A stretch of DNA of 64,000 nt from JACMLD01 sp047602295. Lineage in GTDB: Bacteria; Bacteroidota; Bacteroidia; Chitinophagales; Chitinophagaceae. The notes under the pieces were generated by a model. The model did no database searches and was not told the DNA's origin. It saw only the letters and a program-made list of their open reading frames with translations. Shown piece by piece: positions 42,175 to 51,343 of this stretch. Numbering within the stretch: the stretch's first letter is position 1; each line of letters starts with the position of its first letter. The stretch lies in contig JASGHP010000001.1 of the NCBI GenBank assembly GCA_047602295.1, positions 5,952,001-6,016,000 of the forward strand. Direction: 5' to 3'. The translations under genes were made by a program, and so were the position numbers.

Positions 42175-44004
42175 ATGAAGAGAAAGCTGCACATGCTTGT
42201 AATATTGTCTTGCATCATCTGCAGCTTTTCTTATTTCACTTCACAATCTCCTACACCTAAAGAAAAAATTACAGCTTACTATGTTGCGCAGTTTAAAGAG
42301 TTGCAATTTAAGCTCGAAGCCCTGCGTACAGCAATAGCTACCGATAAAGACACAACAAGCATCCGCCAAAGTTTTTTTGAAGCCCGACTGGCTTATAAAA
42401 AAATTGAATTGATTTTAGAATATTATTTTGAAGGTGATGCTATTAAATTCAACGGGCTGGCAATAAATTTTATTGAAGAAGAAGACCCTATGGCTTTCCA
42501 GGAACCACAGGGCTTCCAGGTAATAGAGTCTTTCTTGTTTCCTGAATATAACCGGCAAAAAAAAGATGAACTGCTACAGTACATTAATAAACTCATTATA
42601 ATCACAAACGGGCTTGCCAATAACAGCCAGTTGTTTGAGCCGGAAGATTATATGCCAGATGCAATGATGGAAGAATTGTACCGCATCATATCGCTGGGCA
42701 TTACAGGTTTTGATTCTCCATTGGCGATATATTCATTACCAGAAGCAAGTGCAGCGCTTAATAGCGTACAAGCAATGGCAGAAGCTTATAAAACAATATG
42801 GCAACCATCTCAACCAGGTTTGTATAGCAAAACCATACAATTAATAATACAGGCGAAACAATTCATCAATCAGCACAATGATTTCAATAGTTTCAACAGA
42901 ATGGTTTTTATAAAATCTTATCTTAATCCGCTATGCGATGCAATTGGCGCTATAAAAGCAAAAGAACATTATCCTGAAAACAAAGCACGTTATACGCTCA
43001 TCAAAAAAAATGGCAGTTTATTTAACTATAACAGTTTAAACCCCGGTATCTATTTTTATGACGATACTGTTAACCTTGCAAGAATAGCTTTGGGTAAACA
43101 ATTATTTTACGAACCATTGTTATCTACCACCGGGAAAAGATCCTGCGCCAGTTGTCATCAACCAGCAAAAGCATTTACAGATGGGTTGCCAAAAGCATTG
43201 CAATTGGATGAGCATAGCACCCTGCCACGAAATACACCTACACTTTGGAACGCTTCATTACAAATGAATTTGTTTTACGATAGCCGGCATGTGAAACTGG
43301 AAGATGTAGTATTGGAAGTACTGGCAAACGAAAAAGAAATGAACAAAGGCGCAACAGCAGCCATCAGTAAATTATCGCTTTCTGCAAACTATAAAAAAAG
43401 TTTTGGTGATGCTTACCCTGGCAGTGTTGGCGCTATTACAGAAACACAGGTAGCACAATCAATAGCCGCTTATATTAAAACACTGATTAGTTACAATTCT
43501 CGCTTTGATAAATTTATGCGTGGCAACAAAAACGCAATGAATGCTATTGAGGTAAATGGCTTCAATTTGTTTATGGGTAAGGCCAAATGTGCCACTTGTC
43601 ATTATGCACCGCTGTTTAACGGTTCCAAACCTCCTACTTATTATTACCAGGAGTCTGAAGTAATAGGAGTACCTGCTACAGTTGATACCATTCACCCCGT
43701 ATTGGATAGCGATTCCGGAAGAGTTCACACTTTGAACCTGCCATTTTTTAATCACGCATTTAAGACACCCACGCTAAGGAATATTGCTTTAACCGCACCT
43801 TATATGCACAATGGGGTTTACAAAACACTGGAGGAGGTGATTAACTTTTACGATAAGGGAGGCGGCCAGGGATTGGGCTTGAACATACCCAATCAAACAT
43901 TACCGGCCGATAAACTGCAACTCAGTCCTTTTGAAAAAAAAGCGCTGAAAGCTTTTCTTCTAACGCTTACAGACACCAGCGGTACCGCACAACGCACCTA
44001 TTAG
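42175..44004 (+). CDS. Di-heme cytochrome-c peroxidase family protein with helical N-terminal domain
   Basis: 609 residues, signal peptide or anchor at the start (MLVILSCIICSFSYFTSQS). Residues 30-270 form a helical domain resembling imelysin-like or DUF-type partner regions. Residues 300-600 are a MauG/CcpA-type di-heme peroxidase: first heme motif CASCH (324-328), second CATCH (472-476), with FKTPTLRNIALTAPYMHNGVYKTLEEVINFYDKGG near the C-terminus. These periplasmic enzymes reduce hydrogen peroxide or oxidise amino acid side chains. It sits between the phosphatase and pdxA, all on the plus strand. Confidence 0.88.
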   Translation: MKRKLHMLVILSCIICSFSYFTSQSPTPKEKITAYYVAQFKELQFKLEALRTAIATDKDTTSIRQSFFEARLAYKKIELILEYYFEGDAIKFNGLAINFIEEEDPMAFQEPQGFQVIESFLFPEYNRQKKDELLQYINKLIIITNGLANNSQLFEPEDYMPDAMMEELYRIISLGITGFDSPLAIYSLPEASAALNSVQAMAEAYKTIWQPSQPGLYSKTIQLIIQAKQFINQHNDFNSFNRMVFIKSYLNPLCDAIGAIKAKEHYPENKARYTLIKKNGSLFNYNSLNPGIYFYDDTVNLARIALGKQLFYEPLLSTTGKRSCASCHQPAKAFTDGLPKALQLDEHSTLPRNTPTLWNASLQMNLFYDSRHVKLEDVVLEVLANEKEMNKGATAAISKLSLSANYKKSFGDAYPGSVGAITETQVAQSIAAYIKTLISYNSRFDKFMRGNKNAMNAIEVNGFNLFMGKAKCATCHYAPLFNGSKPPTYYYQESEVIGVPATVDTIHPVLDSDSGRVHTLNLPFFNHAFKTPTLRNIALTAPYMHNGVYKTLEEVINFYDKGGGQGLGLNIPNQTLPADKLQLSPFEKKALKAFLLTLTDTSGTAQRTY

Positions 44005-44078
44005 CTAAAGCCTTGCAAAAAGCCTTTTATGTTTCCCCTCATTGGCCTAACTTTGACGACATTGCAAAAACAAAAATT

Positions 44079-45197
44079 ATGCACCCACAAGGCAACGCAC
44101 ATACAAGACCAGTAATTGGCATTTCCTGCGGAGATATTAATGGCATTGGCATAGAGCTTATCATTAAATCAATGGCAGATGCACGCCTGTTAGAAATATG
44201 CACGCCTGTAATATTTGCTTCCAATAAAGCAATTAACTTTTATAGAAAATCTACCCCTGAAGCAAATTTCAATTACCAGAATACGAAAGAGCTTAACAGG
44301 GTTAGCCCCAAGCAGGTAACAGTTTTTAATTGCTGGGAAGAAGAAATTGCCATTAATCCCGGTACATTAAATGATACTGGTGGTATTTATGCAGTTAAAT
44401 CGCTGATAGCAGCAGGCACAGCTTTAAAGGAAAAAAGAATAGACGGATTGGTGACAGCTCCTATCCACAAAAAAAATTCGCAAACAGCCGAATTCAATTA
44501 CACGGGGCATACACCTTATCTTAAAAACCTGTACAACGCGAAAGATGTATTAATGCTGATGGTAGCAGAAAACATGAAAGTTGGATTGGTTACAGAACAT
44601 GTTCCTGTTAGTGAAGTAGCAAAATATATTACTAAGGAAGCCATCATATCCAAGCTCTCCATTTTAAAAGACAGTCTTCAAAAAGATTTTGGCATAGATA
44701 AGCCCAAGATTGCAGTGCTGGGTTTAAACCCTCATGCTGGTGACGACGGACTAGTAGGTAAAGAAGAGGAGACAGTTATTAAACCCGCTATTAAAGATTT
44801 TAAGCAAAGCAATAACAATGTAATTGTGTTTGGTCCTTATAGTGCTGATGCATTTTTTGCACGTGGACAGCACGAGAAATTTGATGCGGTACTGGCTATG
44901 TACCACGACCAGGGCTTGATACCTTTTAAATCATTGGCATTAGGTGAAGGAGTTAACTATACTGCCGGTTTAAGTGGTGTAAGAACTTCTCCAGACCATG
45001 GTACTGCTTTTGATATAGCCGGTAAAAACAAAGCGGATGCTTCTTCTTTTATTGCGGCCATTTTTTCTTGTGTAGAAATCATTAAACAACGCAGTGAGTA
45101 TGAAGAATACCACAGAAACCCGTTGAAGAGAATGAAAGACAAATTACTGGCTGGCGCAGAAGATGAAAAGATTGATATTGAGTTAGAAGGAAATTGA
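44079..45197 (+). CDS. pdxA: 4-hydroxythreonine-4-phosphate dehydrogenase PdxA
   Basis: 372 residues. Oxidises 4-hydroxythreonine-4-phosphate in the DXP-dependent pyridoxal phosphate pathway. Motifs: PVIGISCGDINGIGIELI at the start, DGLVTAPIHKKN, TGHTPYLKNLYNAKDVLMLMV, AVLGLNPHAGDDGLVGKEE, and the metal-binding AMYHDQGLIPFKSLAL followed by GLSGVRTSPDHGTAFDIAG. The ATG at 44079 is chosen over an upstream TTG at 44013 that lies close after the peroxidase stop. Confidence 0.95.
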   Translation: MHPQGNAHTRPVIGISCGDINGIGIELIIKSMADARLLEICTPVIFASNKAINFYRKSTPEANFNYQNTKELNRVSPKQVTVFNCWEEEIAINPGTLNDTGGIYAVKSLIAAGTALKEKRIDGLVTAPIHKKNSQTAEFNYTGHTPYLKNLYNAKDVLMLMVAENMKVGLVTEHVPVSEVAKYITKEAIISKLSILKDSLQKDFGIDKPKIAVLGLNPHAGDDGLVGKEEETVIKPAIKDFKQSNNNVIVFGPYSADAFFARGQHEKFDAVLAMYHDQGLIPFKSLALGEGVNYTAGLSGVRTSPDHGTAFDIAGKNKADASSFIAAIFSCVEIIKQRSEYEEYHRNPLKRMKDKLLAGAEDEKIDIELEGN

Positions 45198-45232
45198 GTT
45201 GTAAGTGGTAAGTTTTAAGTGATACGTTTTGG
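45196..45232. repeat. Single arm of the AAGTTTTAAGTG word repeat
   Basis: GTTGTAAGTGGTAAGTTTTA followed by AGTGATACGTTTTGG, starting at the pdxA stop codon. It matches the left arm of the element at 22388 and relates to that at 18061. Confidence 0.5.
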
Positions 45233-45257
45233 TAGAATGATTATTTAGGCTATACCA

Positions 45258-45953
45258 TTACTGTTTGAATATACCATCATTTATTCCTTTGTTGATTACA
45301 TAATTGCTGTATGCAATTTCTATTTTACCACGCTGGTTTTGCGCACTGCCATTGTCTTTCTTTTTCTGGCTGCCATCATCATAATCAAAAGTTACACCTT
45401 TGGGAAGCTTATAATCCTGGGTGTTAAAAGTAAAAACAATTTTATCAGGCAAAGCAAGTGCGGAAAACTGCCCGTAACTCATTTCCAGTTCATTGGTGCC
45501 GCTTTCACGTGTAGTTGTTTTTGCTTTTAGTATCAGCAGGTTTTTCTCATCAATATATAATTGAGATAACACCACTTCGCCATTTTCATCAACAGGCAAT
45601 AGTTTTACAACCTTTACCGGCACGCCGTTTATATTTCCTACTCCACCATCAATAGCCTGGTATTGTCCACTCAATAGGTTGTTGAGGCTTATGCTTACAG
45701 CACCTTTAGGTACAAGTGATATTCCTTTCTCGTTTTTGATTTTTATTTTGCCGGGTTTCTTAAAATAAACTTTTACTTGTGCAGCAGGAACCTTCATAAA
45801 GCTGACATTGGTTTTCATTTCACCAGTAGCCACATAATCATTTACTTTTTCCAATTTGGCTTTCACCTTCTGCAATAAGGCTGCAGCATCCTGTGCATTG
45901 CTATAGTAGCCTATAACCAACAAACACATCAACAAAATAAAACTGCGCATCAT
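45258..45953 (-). CDS. LolA-like outer membrane lipoprotein-sorting family protein
   Basis: 231 residues, signal peptide (MRSFILLMCLLVIGYYSNA). LolA-like half-barrel pattern: ALLQKVKAKLEKVNDYVATGEMKTNVSFMKVPAAQVKVYFKKPGKIKIKNEKGISLVP, with a C-terminal continuation (LEMSYGQFSALALPDKIVFTFNTQDYKLPKG). Such proteins carry lipoproteins or other lipids across the periplasm. It is encoded next to an ABC-2 type transporter on the same strand (ten-base gap), suggesting joint function. Confidence 0.82.
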   Translation of the reverse strand: MMRSFILLMCLLVIGYYSNAQDAAALLQKVKAKLEKVNDYVATGEMKTNVSFMKVPAAQVKVYFKKPGKIKIKNEKGISLVPKGAVSISLNNLLSGQYQAIDGGVGNINGVPVKVVKLLPVDENGEVVLSQLYIDEKNLLILKAKTTTRESGTNELEMSYGQFSALALPDKIVFTFNTQDYKLPKGVTFDYDDGSQKKKDNGSAQNQRGKIEIAYSNYVINKGINDGIFKQ

Positions 45954-45963
45954 AATATCTTTA

Positions 45964-46845
45964 TTAGCTTAAAATATCTTTTCTTTTAAAAATGACAATA
46001 GCACTGCTTGTAAATGCAAAAATGTATAACAACAATATGCCCATGCTTTTCATAACTGCGGGCAGATTTTCTATAGTACCCGGTATGCTAATTCCTTCCG
46101 AATCCGTTTTCAGGTAGAAAAAACCTTTCCACCCCAGCATATGAGAAGTAAAAAGATATGGTTTTACTGTGCGATCATAAAGCGGTATCTGCAACTCAGA
46201 AAGGATGGTGAAAACAATTACAATACTTATAGTGGAAACAATAGGTCCAATTGAATTGTCCGCAAAAACAGATAATAAAAAAGCCAGTGAAGCTACCGTG
46301 GTTAATGCAACAGTAGCATAAGCAAATGCGGCCAGGTAGCGCCACATAATATCGTTTCGGCTAATAATCTCAATGGCATTGCTTCTTGCTACAATCAGAT
46401 CATTAGTACCAAATAATACAATGCTTAATGCCAATGAAAGCAGCGCCATCCACGCCAGCAACAGTCCGGTATAAATAACAGTGGCCGTAAACTTTGCCAT
46501 CATCAATTGCATGCGGCTAACAGGTTTTGCTACCAGCAAACGCAATGTGCCCATATTTGCTTCCCCTGCTATTTCATCACCAGCTACCAATGCAATAAGC
46601 AATGGTATATGTATCAGCAACAGGTTTAGTATTACAAAGCAGACAAAGTATCCGTTCAGGATAGTATTGTAAGGAATTTCCAATGTATCCTTTAAACTGC
46701 CTAGTATAAATTCAATATAAGATTGCCCGTCGAATTTTAAAGCTATCTGCACAATTATAACCATGGCAGCAATGGCCCCGAAGCTTATATAGGTGCGGGG
46801 TTTGCGAAATATTTTAAACAGCTCAATTTGTAAAAGTTGCCACAT
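45964..46845 (-). CDS. ABC-2 type transporter permease
   Basis: 293 residues, six helices. N-terminus LFKIFRKPRTYISFGAIAAMVIIVQIALKF, then LLIALVAGDEIAGEANMGTLRLLVAKPVSRMQLMMAKF, the hallmark of ABC-2 permeases, and a large central loop. It overlaps the ATP-binding gene by 23 bases, so the two subunits form one exporter; substrate unknown. Confidence 0.9.
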   Translation of the reverse strand: MWQLLQIELFKIFRKPRTYISFGAIAAMVIIVQIALKFDGQSYIEFILGSLKDTLEIPYNTILNGYFVCFVILNLLLIHIPLLIALVAGDEIAGEANMGTLRLLVAKPVSRMQLMMAKFTATVIYTGLLLAWMALLSLALSIVLFGTNDLIVARSNAIEIISRNDIMWRYLAAFAYATVALTTVASLAFLLSVFADNSIGPIVSTISIVIVFTILSELQIPLYDRTVKPYLFTSHMLGWKGFFYLKTDSEGISIPGTIENLPAVMKSMGILLLYIFAFTSSAIVIFKRKDILS

Positions 46846-47755
46846 GCTGTTGATTGCCGGTTAATGATAAAAAATATTTTTCCAACGAATTACCCGGTCT
46901 GAAGCCGGTTACTTCAATACCCATTTGCACTAACTCTTTATTTAGTTGGGCCAGCTTGTCTTTATGCAATTGAAATACCAGTTGCTGCGGCTCTACCTGT
47001 TGCAACATGCTTGCCCAAATGCTTTGTTTTACTTTTTCTTCCGCTGCTGCGGCGTTGCTTACAGATACTTCTACAATTGTTTTTGCTGGATCAAATAACT
47101 CCTGCACATTTCCTTCAATCAGTTTTTTGCCCTTGTCTATAATTAACATGCGGGTTGCTATCAATTCCATTTCGCTTAGCAGGTGAGAAGAGACCATTAC
47201 TGTTTTTTTCAAGTGACGGCTCAAATGCATAATAAGATTGCGCATGTCGGCAATGCCCTGGGGGTCCAGGCCATTTACCGGCTCGTCTAATATTACTAAC
47301 TGTGGATTATGCACAAGGGCTATTGCAATACCAAGCCTTTGTTTCATTCCCTGCGAGAAGGTTTGTGCTTTACTGCCAGCCCTGTCTGCCAGGCCCACCA
47401 TTTCCAATTGCTCCATTAATTGCTTTTTCTGTACCCGCATGCCACTCATTTTAGCAAACAACTGCAGGTTTTCATAAGCTGATAAATATTTGTATAAATC
47501 AGGTCTTTCTATAACGGCACCTACTTGTCGTAATATTTCTTTTCGTTGTGTGCGTAGGTTCATGCCAAACAATTCGATTTCACCAGAAGAAGGTTTGATT
47601 AAAGTAAGCAACATGCGTATAGTGGTAGATTTTCCAGCACCATTTTGGCCTAAAAATCCATACACATCTGCTTCCTGAACGGTAAAGGAAAGATTATTAA
47701 CCGCACTGATATCATCGTATTGCTTGCTGAGATGGGATACTTTAATAACATCCAT
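46823..47755 (-). CDS. ABC transporter ATP-binding protein
   Basis: 310 residues. Walker A GFLGQNGAGKSTTIRMLLTLIKPSSG, signature FSQGMKQRLGIAIALVHNPQLVILDEPVNGLDP (Walker B included), and the HLSRHLKKTVMVSSHLLSEMELIATRMLIIDKGKKL switch region. The ATG at 47755 is used (MDVIKVSHLSKQYDDISAVNNLSF); an extra in-frame start at 47770 is not conserved-looking. It energises the permease encoded in overlap. Confidence 0.92.
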   Translation of the reverse strand: MDVIKVSHLSKQYDDISAVNNLSFTVQEADVYGFLGQNGAGKSTTIRMLLTLIKPSSGEIELFGMNLRTQRKEILRQVGAVIERPDLYKYLSAYENLQLFAKMSGMRVQKKQLMEQLEMVGLADRAGSKAQTFSQGMKQRLGIAIALVHNPQLVILDEPVNGLDPQGIADMRNLIMHLSRHLKKTVMVSSHLLSEMELIATRMLIIDKGKKLIEGNVQELFDPAKTIVEVSVSNAAAAEEKVKQSIWASMLQQVEPQQLVFQLHKDKLAQLNKELVQMGIEVTGFRPGNSLEKYFLSLTGNQQHVATFTN

Positions 47756-47767
47756 GGTAGTAGTACG

Positions 47768-47775
47768 CAAATTTA
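47768..47775 (-). promoter_or_regulatory. -7 promoter box of the ABC transporter unit
   Basis: Minus strand TAAATTTG matches TAnnTTTG, 12 bases before the ATG of the ATP-binding gene. Confidence 0.48.
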
Positions 47776-48224
47776 CAGGCTAAAAACCAAGTAAATGCCC
47801 CGATAGCTGTTAAAAATAAAGGGAATAACTATACGCCAGGCAACTCTCCACAACATTGTATAGTAGTTTTCCCATACACATAAATTACTCTAATTAAAAC
47901 CGTAAGTTACACGTATGTAAAAAAAATTTATTAAATCCTTGCATACTTCAAATGCAGTTCCTACTTTTACCTACCCATCCTTAGAAAACACAATCTGGCT
48001 AAACAGCCATTCCCAATTCCCCTGAGACACTTTCCGTTTTTACACCAATCTGCCTATTAAAACAACTGCTATTTCCAATCTTTGTGCTGCTGCACTTTCC
48101 TAAAAAACCTCACAAAAAGAAAACCAAGATCAAATAATACGTTTGTCCTCTCCTGCGAAATTCCCCACAGATGCAATGCATCATACCTAGTGCTTTTTTT
48201 GTTAACCTTCTGAAACGTACAAAA
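47776..48224. other. Non-coding region upstream of the second T9SS gene
   Basis: About 450 AT-rich bases with no gene. It contains promoter-like AT tracts and no palindrome or terminator that I can support. An in-frame ATG at 48171 precedes the T9SS start but lies before the signal peptide. Confidence 0.4.
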
Positions 48225-49646
48225 ATGAAACGGATCATTACACTCATTGCAATCCTTTTTGCAACAACCGGGGTATTTGCTCAAACTAACGAAGATTTCA
48301 ACAGCCGTCCTGATGCTGACTTAAATCAGGTAAAACAATATTTACAAAATCATTGCTGGCAATTTCATGGCTTTGACATCAACAATGGCTGGGACCCTGC
48401 TATTGAAGGCGACGGTGCCATGGTTTCTGGCCAAACATCAACCAGCACACAAAACACCGGTATCTATACTCCCCTTTTAGCAGTTGGTGGCAGTGCGCAC
48501 CTCAGCTTCTCTTATAAATTCAGTGCACCGGTTACAGACAAACACTGGATTAATATTTACATTACTGATGCCAGCAATAATAATCTTAACCTGCTGGATC
48601 AAATAGATCTTACAGGTAATAATAATACTACTGTATACACTTATAACAAAACCCTGAATGCTTTCTATTCTGGCTGTTATAAGATTTACATAAACTATCA
48701 AGGTGAAGGCGGCGATACCCGCATCGCCATAGACCAATTGTCTTTAAACCTGGCTACTTGCTATAGTGGCGGTTGCAATCAACCACCTGTTGCTGTAGAC
48801 GATTATTTTGGCGGACAGAGCAATTATACTGCTTCAGGAACAGTAATCCCCAACGATTACGATCCGGACAATAACACTTTAAGTGCTCAATTGGTTACTA
48901 ATTCAACAGATGGAACTGTAACATTAAACCCATCTGGCACCTTTACTTTTACGCCAAACCCGGGTTTTAATGGCGGTAGTACTACATTCACTTATATAGT
49001 TTGCGATAACGGTAGCCCTTCATTGTGTTCTGATGTAGCTACAGCAACAATTACTTTTGTAACTAATGGTGCTTTACCAGTAACGCTGGTTGATTTTGCA
49101 GCAGTATACAATGATGATAAAGTAAACCTGAAATGGGTATCTACTTTTGAAGTAAACAACGATCATTTTGAAGTAGAGCGCAGCACAGACGGCCTTAGCT
49201 TTAAATCTGTTGGCTCAGTAAAAGGACAAGGTACTACTAATCTTAGACATGAATACCAGTTTAATGATGACGTAAGCAAAAACGTGCTGAACAAAAACGA
49301 TATCTACTACAGGTTGAAACAAGTAGACCTTGATGGAAAAGTTGCTTATAGCAAAGTATTGGTAGTGCGTGTATATCGTACCAAAACATTGCAGTCGTTA
49401 AGCGTTACACCAAATCCTGTTATCAATGATATTAAAGTAGCAGTACAATTAAACGAGAACGCATATATCGTACTGAAAGTTTCTAACAGCACTGGTATAG
49501 AAATGATGCGCAAAACAAGCCGTGGCAGCAATGGTATCAACAACTTAACATTAGAAGGCACCAGCCATTTGCAAGCAGGCGTTTACTTCCTTGAGATGAT
49601 TGTAAACAGCAATGAACGCATGACAGTAAAATTGATAAAGAATTAA
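48225..49646 (+). CDS. T9SS cargo protein with Ig-like (cadherin/VCBS-type) domain
   Basis: 473 residues from ATG 48225. Signal peptide MKRIITLIAILFATTGVFAQ. Residues 30-185 form a beta-sandwich of unknown type (CWQFHGFDINNGWDPAIEGDG). A VCBS/cadherin-like domain follows (PPVAVDDYFGGQSNYTASGTVIPNDYDPDNNTLSAQLVTNST...GTFTFTPNPGFNGGSTTFTYIVCDNG), then a stem (LVDFAAVYNDDKVNLKWVSTFEVNNDHFEVERSTDG) and the T9SS C-terminal sorting domain (SVTPNPVINDIKVAVQLN ... GVYFLEMIVNSNERMTVKLIKN). It has a surface or extracellular role, and no enzyme motif. Ends at a terminator. Confidence 0.88.
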   Translation: MKRIITLIAILFATTGVFAQTNEDFNSRPDADLNQVKQYLQNHCWQFHGFDINNGWDPAIEGDGAMVSGQTSTSTQNTGIYTPLLAVGGSAHLSFSYKFSAPVTDKHWINIYITDASNNNLNLLDQIDLTGNNNTTVYTYNKTLNAFYSGCYKIYINYQGEGGDTRIAIDQLSLNLATCYSGGCNQPPVAVDDYFGGQSNYTASGTVIPNDYDPDNNTLSAQLVTNSTDGTVTLNPSGTFTFTPNPGFNGGSTTFTYIVCDNGSPSLCSDVATATITFVTNGALPVTLVDFAAVYNDDKVNLKWVSTFEVNNDHFEVERSTDGLSFKSVGSVKGQGTTNLRHEYQFNDDVSKNVLNKNDIYYRLKQVDLDGKVAYSKVLVVRVYRTKTLQSLSVTPNPVINDIKVAVQLNENAYIVLKVSNSTGIEMMRKTSRGSNGINNLTLEGTSHLQAGVYFLEMIVNSNERMTVKLIKN

Positions 49647-49675
49647 AATAACAGGTTTCTACAGAGGTAAAAAAT

Positions 49676-49707
49676 ATCCCCTTCAGCAATGGAGGGGATT
49701 ATTTTTT
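49676..49707 (+). terminator. Rho-independent terminator
   Basis: Stem ATCCCCT / AGGGGAT with a ten-base loop followed by TTATTTTTTG, 30 bases after the T9SS stop. Confidence 0.8.
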
Positions 49708-49765
49708 GAGGTAAGACTTACTAAAGAAAATGTTGTCTTGCGATTCAGCTAGTTGAGAGAATTTG

Positions 49766-50050
49766 TTATTTGCCCAGGTAAGTTTGCAGATTTCTTACAT
49801 ATTCTTCAAAAGCAGCAATGCCCACGGGGGTAATTTTACAAATAGTTTGAGGGTAGTTATCCTTGAATTGCTTAACTACATCTATATATCCAACTTCTTT
49901 CAATTTATTTACCTGCACGCTAAGATTGCCTGCGGTAGCGTTTGTTTTCTCTTTAATAAAAGTAAACTCCGCTTCTTTTACGCTGATAAGAAGCGAAACA
50001 ACGGCAAGCCGCAACTGAGAATGCAATATGGGATCTAGCTCTTTAAACAC
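49766..50050 (-). CDS. Winged-helix transcriptional regulator (HTH_34-like)
   Basis: 94 residues, GTG start at 50048-50050 that overlaps the preceding TAG (TAGTG). Sequence: LHSQLRLAVVSLLISVKEAEFTFIKEKTNATAGNLSVQVNKLKEVGYIDVVKQFKDNYPQTICKITPVGIAAFEEYVRNL, a winged helix with the recognition helix NATAGNLSVQVNKLKE and a wing. It is coupled to two membrane protein genes upstream and likely regulates that unit. Confidence 0.85.
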   Translation of the reverse strand: MFKELDPILHSQLRLAVVSLLISVKEAEFTFIKEKTNATAGNLSVQVNKLKEVGYIDVVKQFKDNYPQTICKITPVGIAAFEEYVRNLQTYLGK

Positions 50051-50658
50051 TACAATCTTATTGGATTTTTATCAGGCCCTGTTTTCTTAAATTGATTCCT
50101 GGCCATATGCCCTGGTATAATAAAACCTGCCAATGCTGCGCCTGCATGTATCAACATGGTGATATCAAATGTTTTTGCATACAAAGCAGCTATACCCAAT
50201 GCCCATACCACAAATGCTGCTATAACAGAAGGCCTGAAGTTAAGCGCTGTACCATAAATCAAAGCCCAAAAACCATAAAGATTTATCAGCAACGCAAAAC
50301 CTGCCACCGCACTAACACTTTGCACGTTAATGGCTATTACAATAAATATAAGCGAAATAAAAAAGCCTATGTTCAGCTTCTGAAACAAATCACCCGTATA
50401 AGTTTTAACCTTTTGCGTTTTTCTGAAAAAAACAAAACGAGTCAATACCAGCGTAGCCAAACCTAGTACATTCCAAAAAAAATAAGGATTGACAATATCC
50501 ATTTTTAAATTGACAAAGGAAAAGAGAGACGCTGCCAATAACAACCAGCCCCACACAATCCAGCCCTTGCCATCATCTTTTTGTTCTTCCTTGGCAGTAC
50601 TTATCATCTGCTGTATTATTTGCAGACTTTCTTCATTGGTAATTGCTTTTGTCTCCAT
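50050..50658 (-). CDS. Multi-span membrane protein, paralog 2 of a pair
   Basis: 202 residues with about five transmembrane helices. Starts METKAITNEESLQIIQQMISTAKEEQKDDGKGWIVWGWLLLAASLFSFVNLKM. It is a paralog of the upstream gene: both begin with ITxxESLxIIxxMIxxAK and continue with GWxLLxxSLxxFV, and both have a TYTGE/TYTGD turn followed by a helix. Function unknown. It is coupled to the winged-helix gene. Confidence 0.72.
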   Translation of the reverse strand: METKAITNEESLQIIQQMISTAKEEQKDDGKGWIVWGWLLLAASLFSFVNLKMDIVNPYFFWNVLGLATLVLTRFVFFRKTQKVKTYTGDLFQKLNIGFFISLIFIVIAINVQSVSAVAGFALLINLYGFWALIYGTALNFRPSVIAAFVVWALGIAALYAKTFDITMLIHAGAALAGFIIPGHMARNQFKKTGPDKNPIRL

Positions 50659-50660
50659 AA

Positions 50661-51257
50661 TTAAAAGTTTTCCTTTTTATAACGGCTGCGTAACAAATAG
50701 CCGGGTACAATCCAGGCTGCAATAACAGCCACGCTAATTAGTAGAATAACAAATTCATGCGGAATAAAAGTTGCCAATAGCGATAAACACCAACAAAAAA
50801 TTCCGCCAATAATCAGTGGGCGGAATTTGAGAATAACCCCGGAAAGGAAAGTAGGCATCCCGTATAAAGTTAATATAACAATATTGGCTATGTACATCTG
50901 TTCTGGTTGCAATGTCTTGCTTATTATCACGAGGCTTAACATCAGCATGATGACAGATACCATCCACACATAGGCGATAATCTCTCCTGTATAGGTTCTT
51001 ACAGGTTTGTTCCTGTTTAGTTTCCTGTAATAAATAATTTGTACCAGCATAGCCAGCCAGGTAAGGCTCCATACCAAATAATACTTTTCATAATGCAGCA
51101 AATGTTCCATCACAAATTGAGACAAACTGCAAAATAATATTACCCATCCCCACAACAAATAAGCAAAACCATTTTCACTGAATTGGTTTTTTGCTTTGTT
51201 GATCATTGATTCAATAATAGCAAGGCTCTCCTGCTGTGTAATATTATTTTCTGCCAT
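50661..51257 (-). CDS. Multi-span membrane protein, paralog 1 of a pair
   Basis: 198 residues from ATG 51257 (MAENNITQQESLAIIESMINKAKNQFSENGFAYLLWGWVILFCSLSQFVMEH). Five or so helices, with RTYTGEIIAYVWMVSVI in the middle and PTFLSGVILKFRPLIIGGIFCWCLSLLATF later, parallel to the next gene (YGTALNFRPSVIAAFVVWALGIAAL). The gap to paralog 2 is two bases. No function recognised; with the winged-helix regulator it forms a three-gene unit. Confidence 0.7.
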   Translation of the reverse strand: MAENNITQQESLAIIESMINKAKNQFSENGFAYLLWGWVILFCSLSQFVMEHLLHYEKYYLVWSLTWLAMLVQIIYYRKLNRNKPVRTYTGEIIAYVWMVSVIMLMLSLVIISKTLQPEQMYIANIVILTLYGMPTFLSGVILKFRPLIIGGIFCWCLSLLATFIPHEFVILLISVAVIAAWIVPGYLLRSRYKKENF

Positions 51258-51343
51258 AGCAATTTGTTTGTTTATCAAATATAACATTGTGTTGCAGGCA
51301 GTCGCCACCAACACAATGTGCATTTAGATACATTTATTTAAGC

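Noticed and set aside
42175..44004. Imelysin (M75) peptidase domain in the N-terminal half of the di-heme peroxidase
   Set aside because: The helical region is only loosely similar and the imelysin HxxE signature is not visible, so it is described merely as a helical domain.
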